Assembly: GCF_018294505.1 (NCBI RefSeq)
Contig: NC_057807.1
Location: 170,404,883-170,468,882 of the forward strand
Direction: 5' to 3'
From: Triticum aestivum
Lineage: Eukaryota > Streptophyta > Magnoliopsida > Poales > Poaceae
DNA: 64,000 nucleotides
Every line of letters starts with the position of its first letter. The first letter of the stretch is position 1. Below the pieces are notes generated by a model. The model made no database searches. It had not been told where the DNA came from and was given only the letters and a program-made list of their open reading frames with translations. Positions 12,938 through 23,441 of this stretch are shown in pieces. The translations under genes were made by a program, and so were the position numbers.

Positions 12938-13298
12938 CCCGACGAGACTCTTGCTGGGCCACCCGACAAGGCCCTCGCCAAGCACACCAGCGGGGCCACT
13001 GCCAGGCCCATGCCGGCCAAGCATCCCCCGCCGTTCGCATGAAGCTGTCGATGCAACTAGCTAGGCAGGCACCTGCGTGGAAGCATGCATCCCTTCGTGA
13101 AGGCTCCACCACCGTGCCACCTCAGCTGCCTGCCTGCCTACATGGCACCACATGCATCGCTGGCCAGGGGGAATGTCGAAGCGAGGAGTAGCGGTGACGG
13201 ACGGGAAGGGCCTCACCCCCGTCCGCGATAAAGTGAAGGGACACCTAAGCCTCGCATTCAATGCATTTTGTTCTATAATACTAGCGATAAGCTCACAG
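12938..13298 (+). repeat. Element D 5' LTR, second part, truncated
   Basis: After the right CCCGA copy (12938-12942), D's LTR resumes and matches about 19450-19785 of the 3' LTR up to GATAAGCTCACAG. It then stops; the last 300 or so bases present in the 3' LTR are missing. The next recognisable sequence is RT, so this is an internal deletion endpoint. Confidence 0.85.
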
Positions 13299-14275
13299 AG
13301 CCTCACATTAAATTGGGTAGTGTTGCACAAGGCAAATGGGAAGTGGAGGCTGTGTATTGACTACACAGACCTCAATAAGGCCTGTTCAAAGGATCCCTTC
13401 CCATTACCGCGCATCGACCAGATTGTTGACTCCACGGCTGGGTGTGACCTGTTATCATTCCTTGACGCCTACTCGGGATACCACCAGATCTTCATGACAA
13501 AAGAAGACGAGGAAAAGACAGCATTCATCACCCCATGTGGTACGTATTGTTTTTTACGGATGCCTTTCGGGTTGAAGAGTGCTGGCTCAACCTTTGCAAG
13601 AGCAGTCCAAATTGGTTTTGAGCCCTAGCTACATAGAAATATGGAAGCTTATATGGATGACATAGTGGTCAAAACCAAGGACAAGGCAACCCTTGTGCAA
13701 GATCTGGAGGAAACATTCGGGAACCTGCGCAAGATCAACCTCAAATTGAACCCTTAGAAGTGTGTCTTCGGCATCCCGTCCGGCAAGCTTCTCGGGTTCT
13801 TTGTGTCCCAGCGCGGGATTGAAGCAAACCCAGATAAGATCAAGGCTATCGAGCAGATTGAGGCACCCAAACGGATCAAGGACGTGTGTCGGCTCACTTG
13901 TTGCGTTGCCACCATGAGCTGATTCATCTCCAAGTCAGCGGAGCGTGCCCTTCCTTTTTTCAAGATCTTGAAGAAGGCTGGGCCAGTGGATTGGACCCAA
14001 GAGGCCGAGGCAGCGCTGCAAGATTTGAAGAAATACCTCTCTACTACCCCAGTGCTGGTTGCGCCCAAACCACAAGAACTGTTGCTGCTTTATCTAGCGG
14101 CAACAAATCAGGTGGTTAGCGCCACACTAGTGGCGGAGAGAGAGGTCGACGAGGAGGCAGCAGCAGCGGCAGAGTTAACGGCAAGACTGAGTCCCCGGCG
14201 AGGCTCTGTCCTGACAAGACTGGCGCCAGTACGACAGGACCCGCACGTCCAGGTGAAGAGGCGCGGAAGAAGAAA
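13299..14275 (+). pseudogene. Element D reverse transcriptase, 5'-truncated
   Basis: RT copies the element RNA into DNA. The preserved part starts at VVLHKANGKWRLCIDYTD and includes the FPLPRIDQIVDSTAG and FITPCGTYCF blocks and the catalytic box as YMDD. It lacks the N-terminal fingers because of the deletion at about 13298. The same frame has three stops: TAG 13626-13628 (where H has CAG), TAG 13755-13757 (H has GAG) and TGA 13920-13922. A frameshift in the linker before RNase H (about 14190-14275) moves the next domain to another frame. The protein could not be made as one chain. Confidence 0.92.
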
Positions 14276-15682
14276 ATGGTACAACACCCAGTTTACTTCG
14301 TCAGCTCCCTCTTGCAGGGGGCTAGGTCGAGGTACTTAGGTGTGCAAAAGTTGCTCTTCGGCCACCTAATGGCTTCGAGGAAGTTGCGCCATTACTTCCA
14401 AGCGCATGAGATCACTGTGGTCACCCGCCTCCCATTGCAACGGATACTGCATAACCCAGATGTAACGGGGAGGATCGTGGAATGGGCCCTGGAGCTGCTA
14501 AGTTTCAGTCTGAAGTTCGAAAGTACCTCGACAGTTCAGAGCAGAGTCTTGGGGGAGTTTATTGCAGAATGGACCTCGACGCCCGACGAAGAGGTACATG
14601 AGACTGCTCTCCCCGGCAAGGAAATGATCCGCAACTGGATCATGTACTTTGATGGTGCGTTCTCGCTGCAAGGTGCCGGTGATGGTGTGCTGCTTGTCGC
14701 ACCCACCGGAGAGCACCTCAAATATGACATCCAGATGCACTTCCCCCGGGAGATGTCAACCAACAACACCACCGAGTACGAGGGTTTGCTTGCCAGTCTC
14801 AGGATTGCGGCAGATCTCGGAGTTAAAAAGCTCATTGTCAGGGGTGACTCGCAGCTCGTCATCAGGCAGATCAACAAAGATTATCAAAGCCCGTTGATGG
14901 AAGCTTACGTAGATGAGGTGAGGAAATTGGAGGAGCGCTTTGACAGTATACAAGCGGAGCATGTCCGTCGGGCAGAGAGCGACATTGCCAACTACCTATC
15001 AAAGCATGCTGCCCTCAAGCTACCAGTGGAACCAGGTACTTTTGTGCTTCAGTTAACTCAACCATCCCTCGAACCGTCGACCGGGCAGAACAAGCGGAGG
15101 AAACTAGGCCCCGGCAAATACTTCCCCACCGAGCTCCCCGGAGCCGCCGACGAAGATGCTGCCATGGATGCCGATCCTGCCGCGGGGCAGCCGACTCCGG
15201 TAGGACCTCAGGCCATGGCCGTGGAGGTGGCCGCTCCCATGGCAGAAGAGATGCCTTTGGTCATTGTCGTCAAGCCACAGGCTCCAGCTTGGGCACAACA
15301 CACCGCCCGATTCCTCCAAAAAGGAGAGCTTCCCGAGGAGCAGGAAGAGGCAGAAAGAGTAGCCCACCGGTCTGCTCCGTACCAATTCATTGATAATGTA
15401 TTGTACAGAAGAAGACCGAATGGGGTGAAATTGAAGTGCATCTCCCGGGAGGAAGGACTAAAGCTGTTGGCAGAGATACATGGAGGCATATGTGGCTCCC
15501 ACATAGGGTCGAGGGCCCTTGCTGGCAAGGCTTTCCGGGAAGGTTTCTTCTGGCCCACCGCCCTCCAGGATGCGATGGCACTAGTAACCAAGTGTGAAGC
15601 GTGCCAGTTCCATTTGAAGAAGCTTCATCAACCAGCTCAAGCCCTCCAAACTATCCCCCTCTCCTGGCCCTTCTCGGTCTAG
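14276..15682 (+). pseudogene. Element D RNase H and integrase N-terminal region
   Basis: One open frame of 468 codons. The RNase H (about residues 110-280) keeps its acidic residues: MYFDGAF, TEYEGLL, VRGDSQL and a C-terminal D in SDIANYLS. After a Pro- and Ala-rich connection comes the integrase zinc-binding region, with IHGGICGSH and CEACQFH providing the HHCC ligands. The frame ends at TAG 15680-15682, exactly where relatives have the Trp before the first catalytic Asp (H: VWGLDIL). RNase H removes the RNA strand; integrase joins the DNA copy to the chromosome. The frame is 5'-disconnected from RT by a frameshift. Confidence 0.92.
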
Positions 15683-16523
15683 TGGCTCGACATATTGGGC
15701 CCTTTCCCCCGTGCCTTCGGGGGCTTTGAGTACTTGTACATCGCAATCGACAAGTTTCACAAAGTGGCCAGTGGTGGAAGCAGTGAGGAAGGTGACAGCG
15801 CAGTCAGCCGTCAAAGTTCTTCAAGGGACTAGTGTGCCATTTTGGGGTGCCCAACAGGATCATCTCCGACAACGGCACACAGTTCACAAGCCATGCCTTC
15901 ATGCAATACATTGAGGATTTCGGCAGCAGGGTCAGTTTTGCTTCCGTGGCACATCCATGGAGCAACGGCCAAGCAGAGCAAATGCTGAAGTCCTGCGAGG
16001 CTTAAGAACGAAGACTTTTGACAGGCTGCACAAGAGTGGAAGGCGCTGGATTGATGAGTTGCCGGCGGTTCTTTGAACGATCAGAACGACGCCAAATCGA
16101 GCCACCGGCCAGACACCCTTTGCCCTAGTTTACGGGGCAGAAGCAGTTCTCCCTACAGAACTCATATACCGGTCACCTCAAGTGCTCGCTTATGATGAGC
16201 TTGAGCAAGAGTGATTGCGGCAAGATGACACGACGCTCCTTGAGTAAGATCGTCTCCGGGCGGCTATGAGAGCAGCACGCTACCAGCAAGCCTTGCGCTG
16301 CTATCATAGCCGCAAGGTTCATGCCCGGAGCTTTGAGGAAGGCGACCTTGTTCTTCGGCACGTTCAGTCGGCCAAGAATTCCAACAAGTTGATGCCAAAG
16401 TGGGAAGGCCCTTATGGGGTAATACGAGTCACTAGGCCCGGCGCTGTCCGGCTCGAGACCGAAGATGCCATTCCTGTGAGCAACTCCTGGAACATCTAGC
16501 ATCTCCGCAAGTTTTACCCATAA
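15683..16523 (+). pseudogene. Element D integrase core and C-terminus, broken
   Basis: Immediately after the stop the integrase core reads WLDILGPFPRAFGG. A frameshift near 15750 breaks the core. The ISDNGTQF box (15868-15891) and a HPWSNGQAEQ box with the catalytic Glu (about 15950-15980) can still be read in other frames. The C-terminal part (16266-16523) reads SFEEGDLVL and WEGPYGVIRV and ends near FYP with TAA at 16521-16523, after an in-frame TAG at 16497. D keeps the third catalytic residue region that H has lost, but is more decayed overall. Confidence 0.88.
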
Positions 16524-17733
16524 GGCGCAGCTGCCGGGCCTCCTGGCAAGCCACCGTTTTGTACAAGCCTTGCCAGCAAGGCATGTAACCCTTTGTACAA
16601 AGCCAGGCACAGACCCTGAGCATAAATAAACGAAGCACTGGCGCCCTAAGTTATAGCGTGCATGCTAGGTTGAGTCTCTTCCTTGGTTAGGGTTGATAGT
16701 GCTTAGCGGCGGCTAACCCCTAGATTAGAGGTCGAGTGAGCGTCTCTCTGTTCTTCCCTGTCTTCTTTTGTTCGCAGGGCACATAAATATCCTTGCCGAG
16801 CTATTTTGGAAGAAAGGGGACGGACCGGCGCCCGAGCCCCGGCAAGCCAAAGTTGCCGGGGGCTGCAAGGACAAGGATTCATCCATGGCAAGACGAGGTT
16901 GCCAAGGGCTGTAGATCCAGATAAGTTCTCTATCCCCTATCATGCATTTTGTTATGGACTGGGATACATGAAACCCCGTTTTATCCCTGAGCTACCGTGC
17001 TCCCCTTTTTCGGCACTAAAGGATTATCCCCTGGGTCTAAATCTGGTCGTAGCCGCGGCAACAAAGAAGAGGAACGAGGAGCCTAAGCCCACCTCATCCC
17101 TGCCTCCGCCAAGGTCGTGAGAAGGTCGAGCGAAGTGGGGATACGCAAGGCCTGTTGCCGGGCGAAAATTTTTATCTTAAAAAAATAACAAGGATTCACT
17201 CCTTGTCGTGGGTTTCACCCGCGAATGAAAATCCTGGCAAACATCCCTTTTTCATTAAAAAACATCCGGTACAGGTACAGTCCATACGAAATGAAAAACA
17301 TGAGCAAGGGGATTACACGTTCTAAGGATAACAAAGGCCCGAAGGCTTAAAAGACTAAAAAGATACAAGGTGCCCGTAACCCCTTTCTTGTCCCTCTCCT
17401 CAGGAAATGGAACCAGAAAGCAGAAGGGCAAAAGGGGCGCCTAGGCGAGCTACGAGTGGCAGAAGACACCAAGAGAACATCTCAGTGCCCGTCGAAGGGC
17501 TGGGTGGTGATGGCGGCGCCGGAGGCAGAGCTCGAAGACGAGGCGGCAGGACGTCAATACGCGACAAAGGCGTTGGTGCCCGCGTACTCCGACTTGACGG
17601 CCTTGCCGCCCGCCCTCTTCCTCTTCTGCAACCTCCCAACGCCAGCCACCCAAGGAGACGACCCTGAGAAGTTCAAGGAGCCGGCAACACGGATGATGGG
17701 GTCGCCGGTGCCGCTCGGTGCAGCGCCCGACGC
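16524..17733 (+). other. Element D 3' non-coding region
   Basis: Sequence between integrase and the antisense gene. The first part (to about 16660) is close to 63335-63460 of H, including a CCTTTGTACAAAGCC stretch. No coding frame on the plus strand is convincing. Reading minus, 17400-17730 is Pro- and Ser-rich and directly follows the stop of the antisense gene. Confidence 0.6.
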
Positions 17734-18381
17734 CTAGTCGGACCCGTCATCCTGCCGCCCGCTAGCCTCGTCATGGCTGCCATTGTCTTCCTCGCCACTC
17801 TCGCTCGAGGAGGAATCTTCATCGTCAGAAGAGGTCTCCACGCAGCACCTTACACCAGTCCCGAAGTGCCCGAAGATCTTGACGGAGAGGAGGCCACCCT
17901 CCATTAGTTTGAAATGGAGAGTGAGCCCATCCATCAAGCTGTGGAGATGAGCAAAGGTCTTCTACCCTTGGTGAAGATACATGACGTGAGGGGTGGGGAA
18001 CTCGACGTCGGCCCATGTGTCGTTGTTACCGCAACCACTCATATGCAGCCGCAGCGCTTGCGACGGATCCAGCTCCATCTCCCGTGCAAATGAAGGTGGG
18101 AGGTGAAGGCGACGGTGCGGTGGCTAGCACAGCCTGGTGAAGAATTCGCAAGGGTTGTCCCCGGTGTGGTCCTCCATTGGAGTAAGGGCTGCTAGCGGAG
18201 GCGAGGCTTATCTGCCGCCCCGTCCTCCTCTCCCTTTAGCACAACAACAGCCTCGACCTCGCCCCCACCCCCTTCCTCTAGCGGCCGGCTCCGCCACTAT
18301 GAGCTCTTAGGGAGGAGCGATGCGCTGTCGGGCCGAAACCCTCGCCGCCACCGATGAAGCATCGCCATGCCCCCTCGCCAT
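17734..18381 (-). pseudogene. Element D antisense B3-domain-like gene
   Basis: On the strand opposite to D's pol, one frame of 216 codons runs from ATG 18381 to TAG 17734 with four internal stops (two TAA, two TAG). The N-terminus is Gly- and Arg-rich. From about residue 70 it reads like a plant B3 DNA-binding domain: EFFTRL, RLHLPPSFAREM, LRLHMSGCG, MYLHQG (stop in place of a likely Trp) KTFAHLHSLMDG, LTLHFKLMEGGLLSVKIFG. An acidic Ser/Asp/Glu tail (SSDDEDSSSSESGEED) follows. B3 domains bind short DNA motifs in auxin-response, VRN1 and REM-type regulators. The minus-strand TATA box at 18461-18469 lies about 80 bp upstream. C has a related gene in the same place. Domain call is from motif reading only. 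Confidence 0.72.
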
Positions 18382-18456
18382 GGCAGAAGAAAGGAGGAAG
18401 CAGGAATGGGGAGAGGCAGATGGTGAAGGGTTGAGAGGCACCGTTCCTCCAGCTCC

Positions 18457-18472
18457 CCTCTTTATAAAGGGG
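18457..18472 (-). promoter_or_regulatory. TATA box of D's antisense B3-like gene
   Basis: Minus strand reads CCCCTTTATAAAGAGG, about 76-90 bp before the ATG at 18381. The same 16 bases occur before the antisense gene of element B at 27238-27253. Position and sequence fit a core promoter. Whether it is used cannot be seen here. Confidence 0.55.
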
Positions 18473-18962
18473 TGGGGGCGAGGCTCGGCGAACCCCTCTC
18501 GGCCAATCCGACCCGTTGAAGTGACAGCAAGCGGGGCCATCGACCGCCCTCCCCACTCCATTGAAGGCATGTGGGAATCGACCCACGCACGCACACAACT
18601 TCCCACATCCCATGTGCCTATCATTCGCTATGCATTGTGCATGCAGCGAACGTGGCGCAAGGGGCAGGCGCAGTGGGACGCGTGGAGCGACGGTTCCCAA
18701 GCGAGGGAAGTAAATGGGAGGTGGCACTGCGGTCTCAAAGAGACACACAAGCCGCCTCTTTACTGTCCACCACGGGATGACGCCAGCATGCTTCCGTCAT
18801 GCGTGCGCATGACCCCCACGTCGCGTGTTTAACGCGGATCGTGGGGAAGCGCAGCGGATGGAGCAGTTACCATGGTAAAATCCGCCCCAACTACCTGTGC
18901 ACCGTTCTGGGCCTAGCCCAACAACGCGCTGTGCTTATGTATGGCACAGGCCCGGGGGCTCC
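18473..18962. other. Element D sequence between antisense promoter and 3' LTR
   Basis: About 490 bp upstream of the antisense TATA box. Plausibly antisense promoter-proximal sequence. It ends in CAGGCCCGGGGGCTCC next to the LTR, a purine-leaning tract that fits a polypurine primer. No gene is seen. Confidence 0.55.
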
Positions 18963-20091
18963 TGTCGGTGTACAAAAGTAGGGGCCCTCCTTTTGACCCC
19001 TTTACTTATGCACGGGAAGTCAAAGTCACCCGCCACGGCCACGCATAACAGGGCAGGAATGGGAAGCTAGAGAGAAGCCGAAGCCACAAGACAAACAGAG
19101 CAACGACAAGGACCAAGGCCACAAAGATCGAATGGACGAAGCATGTTTCCCCGGCAAGGATCCTTGCCGGGGCAGCCTGAGCAGCCCCGCCAAGACCCTT
19201 GCCGGGGCAGCTAGCCCACGCGAGGTGAGTGAGCCACCCTTGAGCCCACCAAGGCCAGACAAACGCGTTGGGACAAGGCTCGGGAGGCACCTCTGTGGTG
19301 GCTTGCAGATCTTTGTGAAGACAAAGAATAGTCAAGATCGAATGAGGATAGGAAGGCAACCATCCTCACCGAAGAAACCCACAAGACCCCCAGCAAGATC
19401 CTTGCCGGGGACGCTAGTGCACCACGGCAAGATCCTTGCCGGGCCACCCGACAAGGCCCTCGCCAAGCACGCCAGCGGGGCCACTGCCAGGCCCACGCCA
19501 GCCAAGCATCCGCCACCGTTTGCATGCAGCTGCCGACCCAACCAGCTGGGCAGGCACCTGCGTGGTAGCATGCAGCCCATTCGTGGAGGCTCCACCACCG
19601 CGCCACCTCAGCTGCCTGCCTGCCTACATGGCACCGCATGCATCGCTCGCCAGGGCCCGTGTCGAAGCATGGAGGAGCAGCGACGGATGGGACAGGCCTC
19701 ACCCCCATCCCCGATAAAGTGAAGGGACACCTAAGCCTCGCATTAAATGCGTTTTGTCCTGTAATACCAGTGATAAGCTCACAGCGGTGTAGCACTTTCC
19801 ACCTCCTGTGTGCCATAGTAACAGCCCCTTTCGCCTATAAAAGGAGGCCCATGGCGCACTGAAGAAGGATTCGGCTCTTTCGAACCTCAGAGAACCTAGA
19901 GCTAGTTCAGGGGCTCAAGAACACTAAATACATCCACCAAAGCAGGATCGTAGGGTTTTACGCATCTTTGCGGCCCGAACCTGGGTAAATCCCTTTGTGT
20001 TGTCTACTAGTCCCACTCTTCTCACGATCCCCGCACCCCGCAACCGTAGTAGGGATTCCAGTGATCCCATAGGTGTCGTTTCCCACCGACA
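18963..20091 (+). repeat. Element D 3' LTR (1129 bp)
   Basis: Complete LTR with TGTCGGTG...CACCGACA ends. A TATA box (TATAAAA, 19836-19842) lies about 250 bp before the 3' end, leaving a short R-U5. CCGGCAAG/CTTGCCGG motifs are frequent between 19150 and 19450. It serves as reference for the interrupted 5' LTR. Its outer flank is CCGCA. Confidence 0.9.
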
Positions 20092-20324
20092 CCGCATGGA
20101 GGTTGATTGGACGTGGGCGTCTCTGCTTCCCCACGCTGCCTCGGCAACCGCCCGACTTGACAAGTACCTGCATGCAAAAACGAGTCATGATTACCTGCGA
20201 TCGTGGATGCCGGCGGTTGGCCTCTCTCGGGTTATAAATGCGGGAGGGCGCAGGCCCCTGCTGCACATCTTCCTCCTTCCGCTTGCTTCTTGTTTCTCCC
20301 TGCTCCAGCCACCCGCTGTGTCCC
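20092..20324 (+). promoter_or_regulatory. Upstream region and TATA box of C's antisense B3-like gene
   Basis: C's internal region resumes at 20092. On the plus strand a TATA box (TTATAAAT, 20232-20239) lies 86-93 bp before the ATG at 20325, followed by a pyrimidine-rich leader. This is the spacing of a plant core promoter and short 5' UTR. It reads opposite to C's own gag-pol. Confidence 0.55.
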
Positions 20325-21153
20325 ATGGCTCGCTGGGAAGGGCCTGACTCTCCTCCGCCCAAGCGCGGCAAAGGTCGCCACACAAGCACCCCGCGACTCC
20401 CGCAGTGTCTCCTCGTGGTCGCGGCGGTGATCTCCCGCGTGGTGATGGGCGTCCGGCGGGTGAGGGAAGGCGCGTTCTGGCCGCGCGGCCTCCCAGGCCG
20501 CGCTTCCACTTGGCTGAAGTGTTGCCAGAATTCGTCGTGTGGTCGGCGGACCCAACCGGTAGCTGGCTCCAACTTCCCGGCTTCTTCGCAGGTGAACTCC
20601 CGGTCAGCGCTCCTGGAAGCCTCTGGCTCCAGGTGGACGGCTGCTGCAGCAAGGCTTCCTTGGTCTCTTGGAGATCTACGTTGCTGGGAATGTGGCTTTG
20701 GTCCGCTGCTGGCAAACATTTGCCCGTGCGCGTGGCCTGGGCCGGTGGTGCACCTTGCATTTCATGTTTGACGGCAACGCCACCCTCTACGTGAGGGTGT
20801 TCGGAGAGGATGGCCGCTGCGTTGGATGCTTCCCTGAAGATGATGACGGCAACCGGGTGCTTAGCCTCCGCGACGGGCGAGATGAAGACGAAGGTGGGCC
20901 CGTGCCTGGAGGCGTCCGTAGCTCTCCAAGCTTCGGCGGCTCCCGTTCTGATGACAGCTTCTCCAGTGGTGGCCGTGATCAACCACCGCGCCACCGTGCT
21001 CGCTTTGAGGGGGGTAGCGGGTCATCCTGTCATCGCGCCTTGGTGAAGCGTGAGGAGGGGTCTGACTATGCTCCGGAGGGCCGTACGAGCCCCCGCCATG
21101 AGTCGTCACCGGGCAAGCCGCGTTTATTTTGCTTTTCTCCTTTTCCTGTATAG
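20325..21153 (+). pseudogene. Element C antisense B3-domain-like gene
   Basis: Opposite to C's pol. It starts MARWEGPDSPPPKRGKG at 20325, shifts frame near 20400, continues RFHLAEVLPEFVVW, WLQLPGFFAGELP, LWLQVDGCCSKASLVS, shifts again near 20665, then EIYVAGNVALVRCWQTFARARG, CTLHFMFDGNATLYVRVFG and an acidic, Ser-rich tail ending at 21153. The pattern (LxLPxxFA, LWL, GC, WxxFARA, LHF, LxVxVFG) is that of a B3 domain, and parallels D's antisense gene motif by motif. Two frameshifts make it a pseudogene. A long minus frame across it (20191-20994) is a shadow. No function beyond likely DNA binding can be claimed. Confidence 0.7.
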
Positions 21154-21996
21154 AGAGAGAGAAGTGTGGAGACCCATGGGGGCGTGCTGGACTGTTGGCT
21201 TTAACTACTATGCTATTTTCATTGTTCCCATGCTATGTTTCGGTGTTGCGTGCCCATGTGTAGGAACAACTTAGATTGGGGGGACTTGCCGCAGTCTTCG
21301 CTTAGCGAGGCTCCTGCCTGAGGCCTCGTCGTGCGTCTCGAGGCCTGCAAAATTTAGCCGGGGGAATAGCTTTCGAACCTTGGTCATGAGGGTAACCGGC
21401 TCAGGCCCTGCTTTTGTGTCACTATGCTCGTGGGGCACGGCCTGGGAGAAGTGCTCCCGCGGTGGACTTGAATAGGAAAGCCTCACGAGGCTAGGTCAGA
21501 AAGTACTCGCAAGGGCGCCCGCGCAGCCCCCTCACGAGGCTTGCGAAAGAGAAGATGAGTCAGGCGAGCAACAAAGACAAAGAATCACGGGACGGGGACG
21601 GCAACGATGCTAAAAGCAACTCCAATAAAGCTTCGAACAAGGGTGAACAAGTCAACTGCAGAAAGCAAATGAAAAGCCGCGTCCGGCACCTAATCTAGTC
21701 TTCGACATCTTCTCACCATCGCGGAGCTAGGTGCTGCCACTGGGCGTGGGCTGGAGCCCCCGATGCCCGAGGGCGGCTCTCCGGAGACGCCGGGGCTTGT
21801 ACAGCCCCAACTCATTATTACGTGAGAGTGTCACGGGCGGAGAGCTTCACAGGCATTGGCCTTCTTCATAGGCACCGGGCCATTCTTGGGGCGATTGGCT
21901 TCACAAGCATTGTCCTTCTTTGCAGGCACTGGGCCTTTTCTTGGTATGAAAAGCTTCACAGGCGCCGGACCTTCTTCACATGCACTGGGCCTTGCT
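21154..21996. other. Element C non-coding region between antisense gene and integrase
   Basis: About 840 bp holding the 3' end of the antisense transcript unit on plus and the 3' UTR of pol on minus. CTTCACAGGCAC-like short repeats occur at 21844-21985. No coding sequence is supported. Confidence 0.5.
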
Positions 21997-22800
21997 TCAA
22001 GAGTGAAACTTCCGGAGGTCCTGAATGTTCCACGCGTTCGGGATGGGCACCCCCTCCTGGGTCTTCAAGCACGCGGCGCCAGGCCTGGAAACATGAACAA
22101 CCTTGAATGGGCCCTCCCACATGGGCGACACCTTGTGCAGCTCTTCCCTGGAGAGCACCCGCCTGAGCACGAGGTCACCTACCTAGAGTGTCCTGGGACG
22201 GATGTTGCGGCAGTGGTACCGCCACAGCGCCTGCTGGTACCTTGCCGCTCGAAGCATAGCCTCCCGATAGTGTTCCTACCCCAGCACGAGATCCATCCCT
22301 CGCATGGCGTCCTGCTATGCTTCGTCAAACGCCAGGACCCGCGCAGAGCGATGCCTGACCTCGTGAGGGAGGACTGCCTCTGCTCCGTAGACGAGGAAGA
22401 ACGGGGTTTCGCCGGTTGACTTGGTTGCGGTTGTGCGGATGGACCACAGCACAGACTGGAGCTCGTCGTACCAGCCCCTGCCGCAGGCCTCCAGCTTCTT
22501 AAAGGTCCTGGTCTTGAGGCCTTTCAGGACCTCAGCATTGGCGCGTTCTGCCTGGCCGTTGCTCCGTGGGTGTGCCAGCGAAACGTAGCATATCGCAATC
22601 CAAGGTTAGCACAATATGTTTTGAAGAGATTGCTGGTGAACTGCGAACCGTTATCGGTGATGATGCAATTAGGCACCCCAAACCGGCTCACGAGGCCCTT
22701 GATGAACTTGACTGCTGAGCCAGCTGGGATGGCGCGGACAGCTTCCACCTCTGCCCACCTGGTGAACTTGTCAATGGCTATGTAGAGGTAGCGGTAGCCC
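21997..22800 (-). pseudogene. Element C integrase, N-terminally deleted
   Basis: Minus strand. The core begins GGYRYLYIAIDKFTRW and keeps IITDNGSQFTS. In another frame it then reads AHPRSNGQAERANAE, so the second Asp and the Glu are present but a frameshift (about 22590) separates them. The C-terminal region ([26 protein letters not shown]) ends at TGA 21997-21999, with several in-frame TAG codons. The zinc-binding HHCC region and the first catalytic Asp are missing, because RNase H is joined directly to the middle of the core near 22800. Relative to D and H, about 0.7-0.8 kb is gone. Confidence 0.88.
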
Positions 22801-23441
22801 CCTGGCGATGTCATCAGCCTCTTGATAGGGGCCGCGAGGTACATGCTGCAACTCCAATCCCCAAAACTGCCTTTTCGTCCTGTGGACCTCCGCAAGATAT
22901 GCTTCCATGTGCTCATCCTTCGGCTCGTACACCTTGTTGGAGAAGTTGACGAGGAGTTGTGAATCGCCCTTGATGATGAGGTGCTTTACCCCCAAGGCGG
23001 CTGCAGCTTTCAAACCTGTTATCAGGCCCTTGTATTTTGCTATGTTGTTGGAGACCTTCTCTCCATGCTGGAAACAGAGCTGCACAGTGTAATAGAGCTT
23101 GTCCTGAGTGGGAGATATGAGCACTGCGCCAGCCTCTGCGCCATGTCGCGAGAACTCTCCGTCGAAGTACATGACCCAGCCATCCGGTGCCTCACTTCCT
23201 AGGGAAAGCGACCTATGCTCGCCCGCTTCGAGCCCTGGCGCCTCTGTCCATTCCGCCACAAAATCTACAAGCGCGGCTCCTTTCACGACCCTGGTCGTGC
23301 TAAATTCCAACTGAAACACTTGCAACTCGATGTTCCATTCGACGACCCTTCCAACTGAGTTGGGGCTCGTGAGCACCCTTTCCAATGGATATGCGAGACG
23401 ACCTTGATGGGGTGACCTTGAAAGTAGTGTTGTAGCTTGCG
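22801..23441 (-). pseudogene. Element C RNase H
   Basis: Frame from about 23385 reads VEWNIELQVFQLEF, then RNase H with VMYFDGEFS, NIAKYKGLITGL (Lys where relatives have the catalytic Glu context EYEGL), IIKGDSQLLV and EADDIAR. It ends by fusion to integrase sequence at about 22800. The stop at 23442-23444 separates it from RT, and the reading frame changes there. The EYEG to KYKG change would probably damage catalysis. Confidence 0.87.

Larger units (their letters stand above)
8312..20091 (+). mobile_element. Element D: gypsy element with 5' deletion, carries a solo LTR
   Basis: D begins and ends with its LTRs (TGTCGGTG...CACCGACA). Its 5' LTR is interrupted by a solo LTR (8764-12937). That 5' LTR is then joined directly to the RT gene at about 13298, so the end of the LTR, primer site, gag, protease and RT start are missing. 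The 3' LTR (18963-20091) is complete. Flanking five-mers are CCGTG and CCGCA; both are one CpG transition from CCGCG, so a decayed target duplication is plausible but not proven. D is closely related to H in pol. Confidence 0.85.

Noticed and set aside
20191..20994. 267-codon ORF on the minus strand
   Set aside because: Mirror frame of the B3-like gene on plus; its sequence has no family features, whereas the plus strand reads a consistent B3 pattern.
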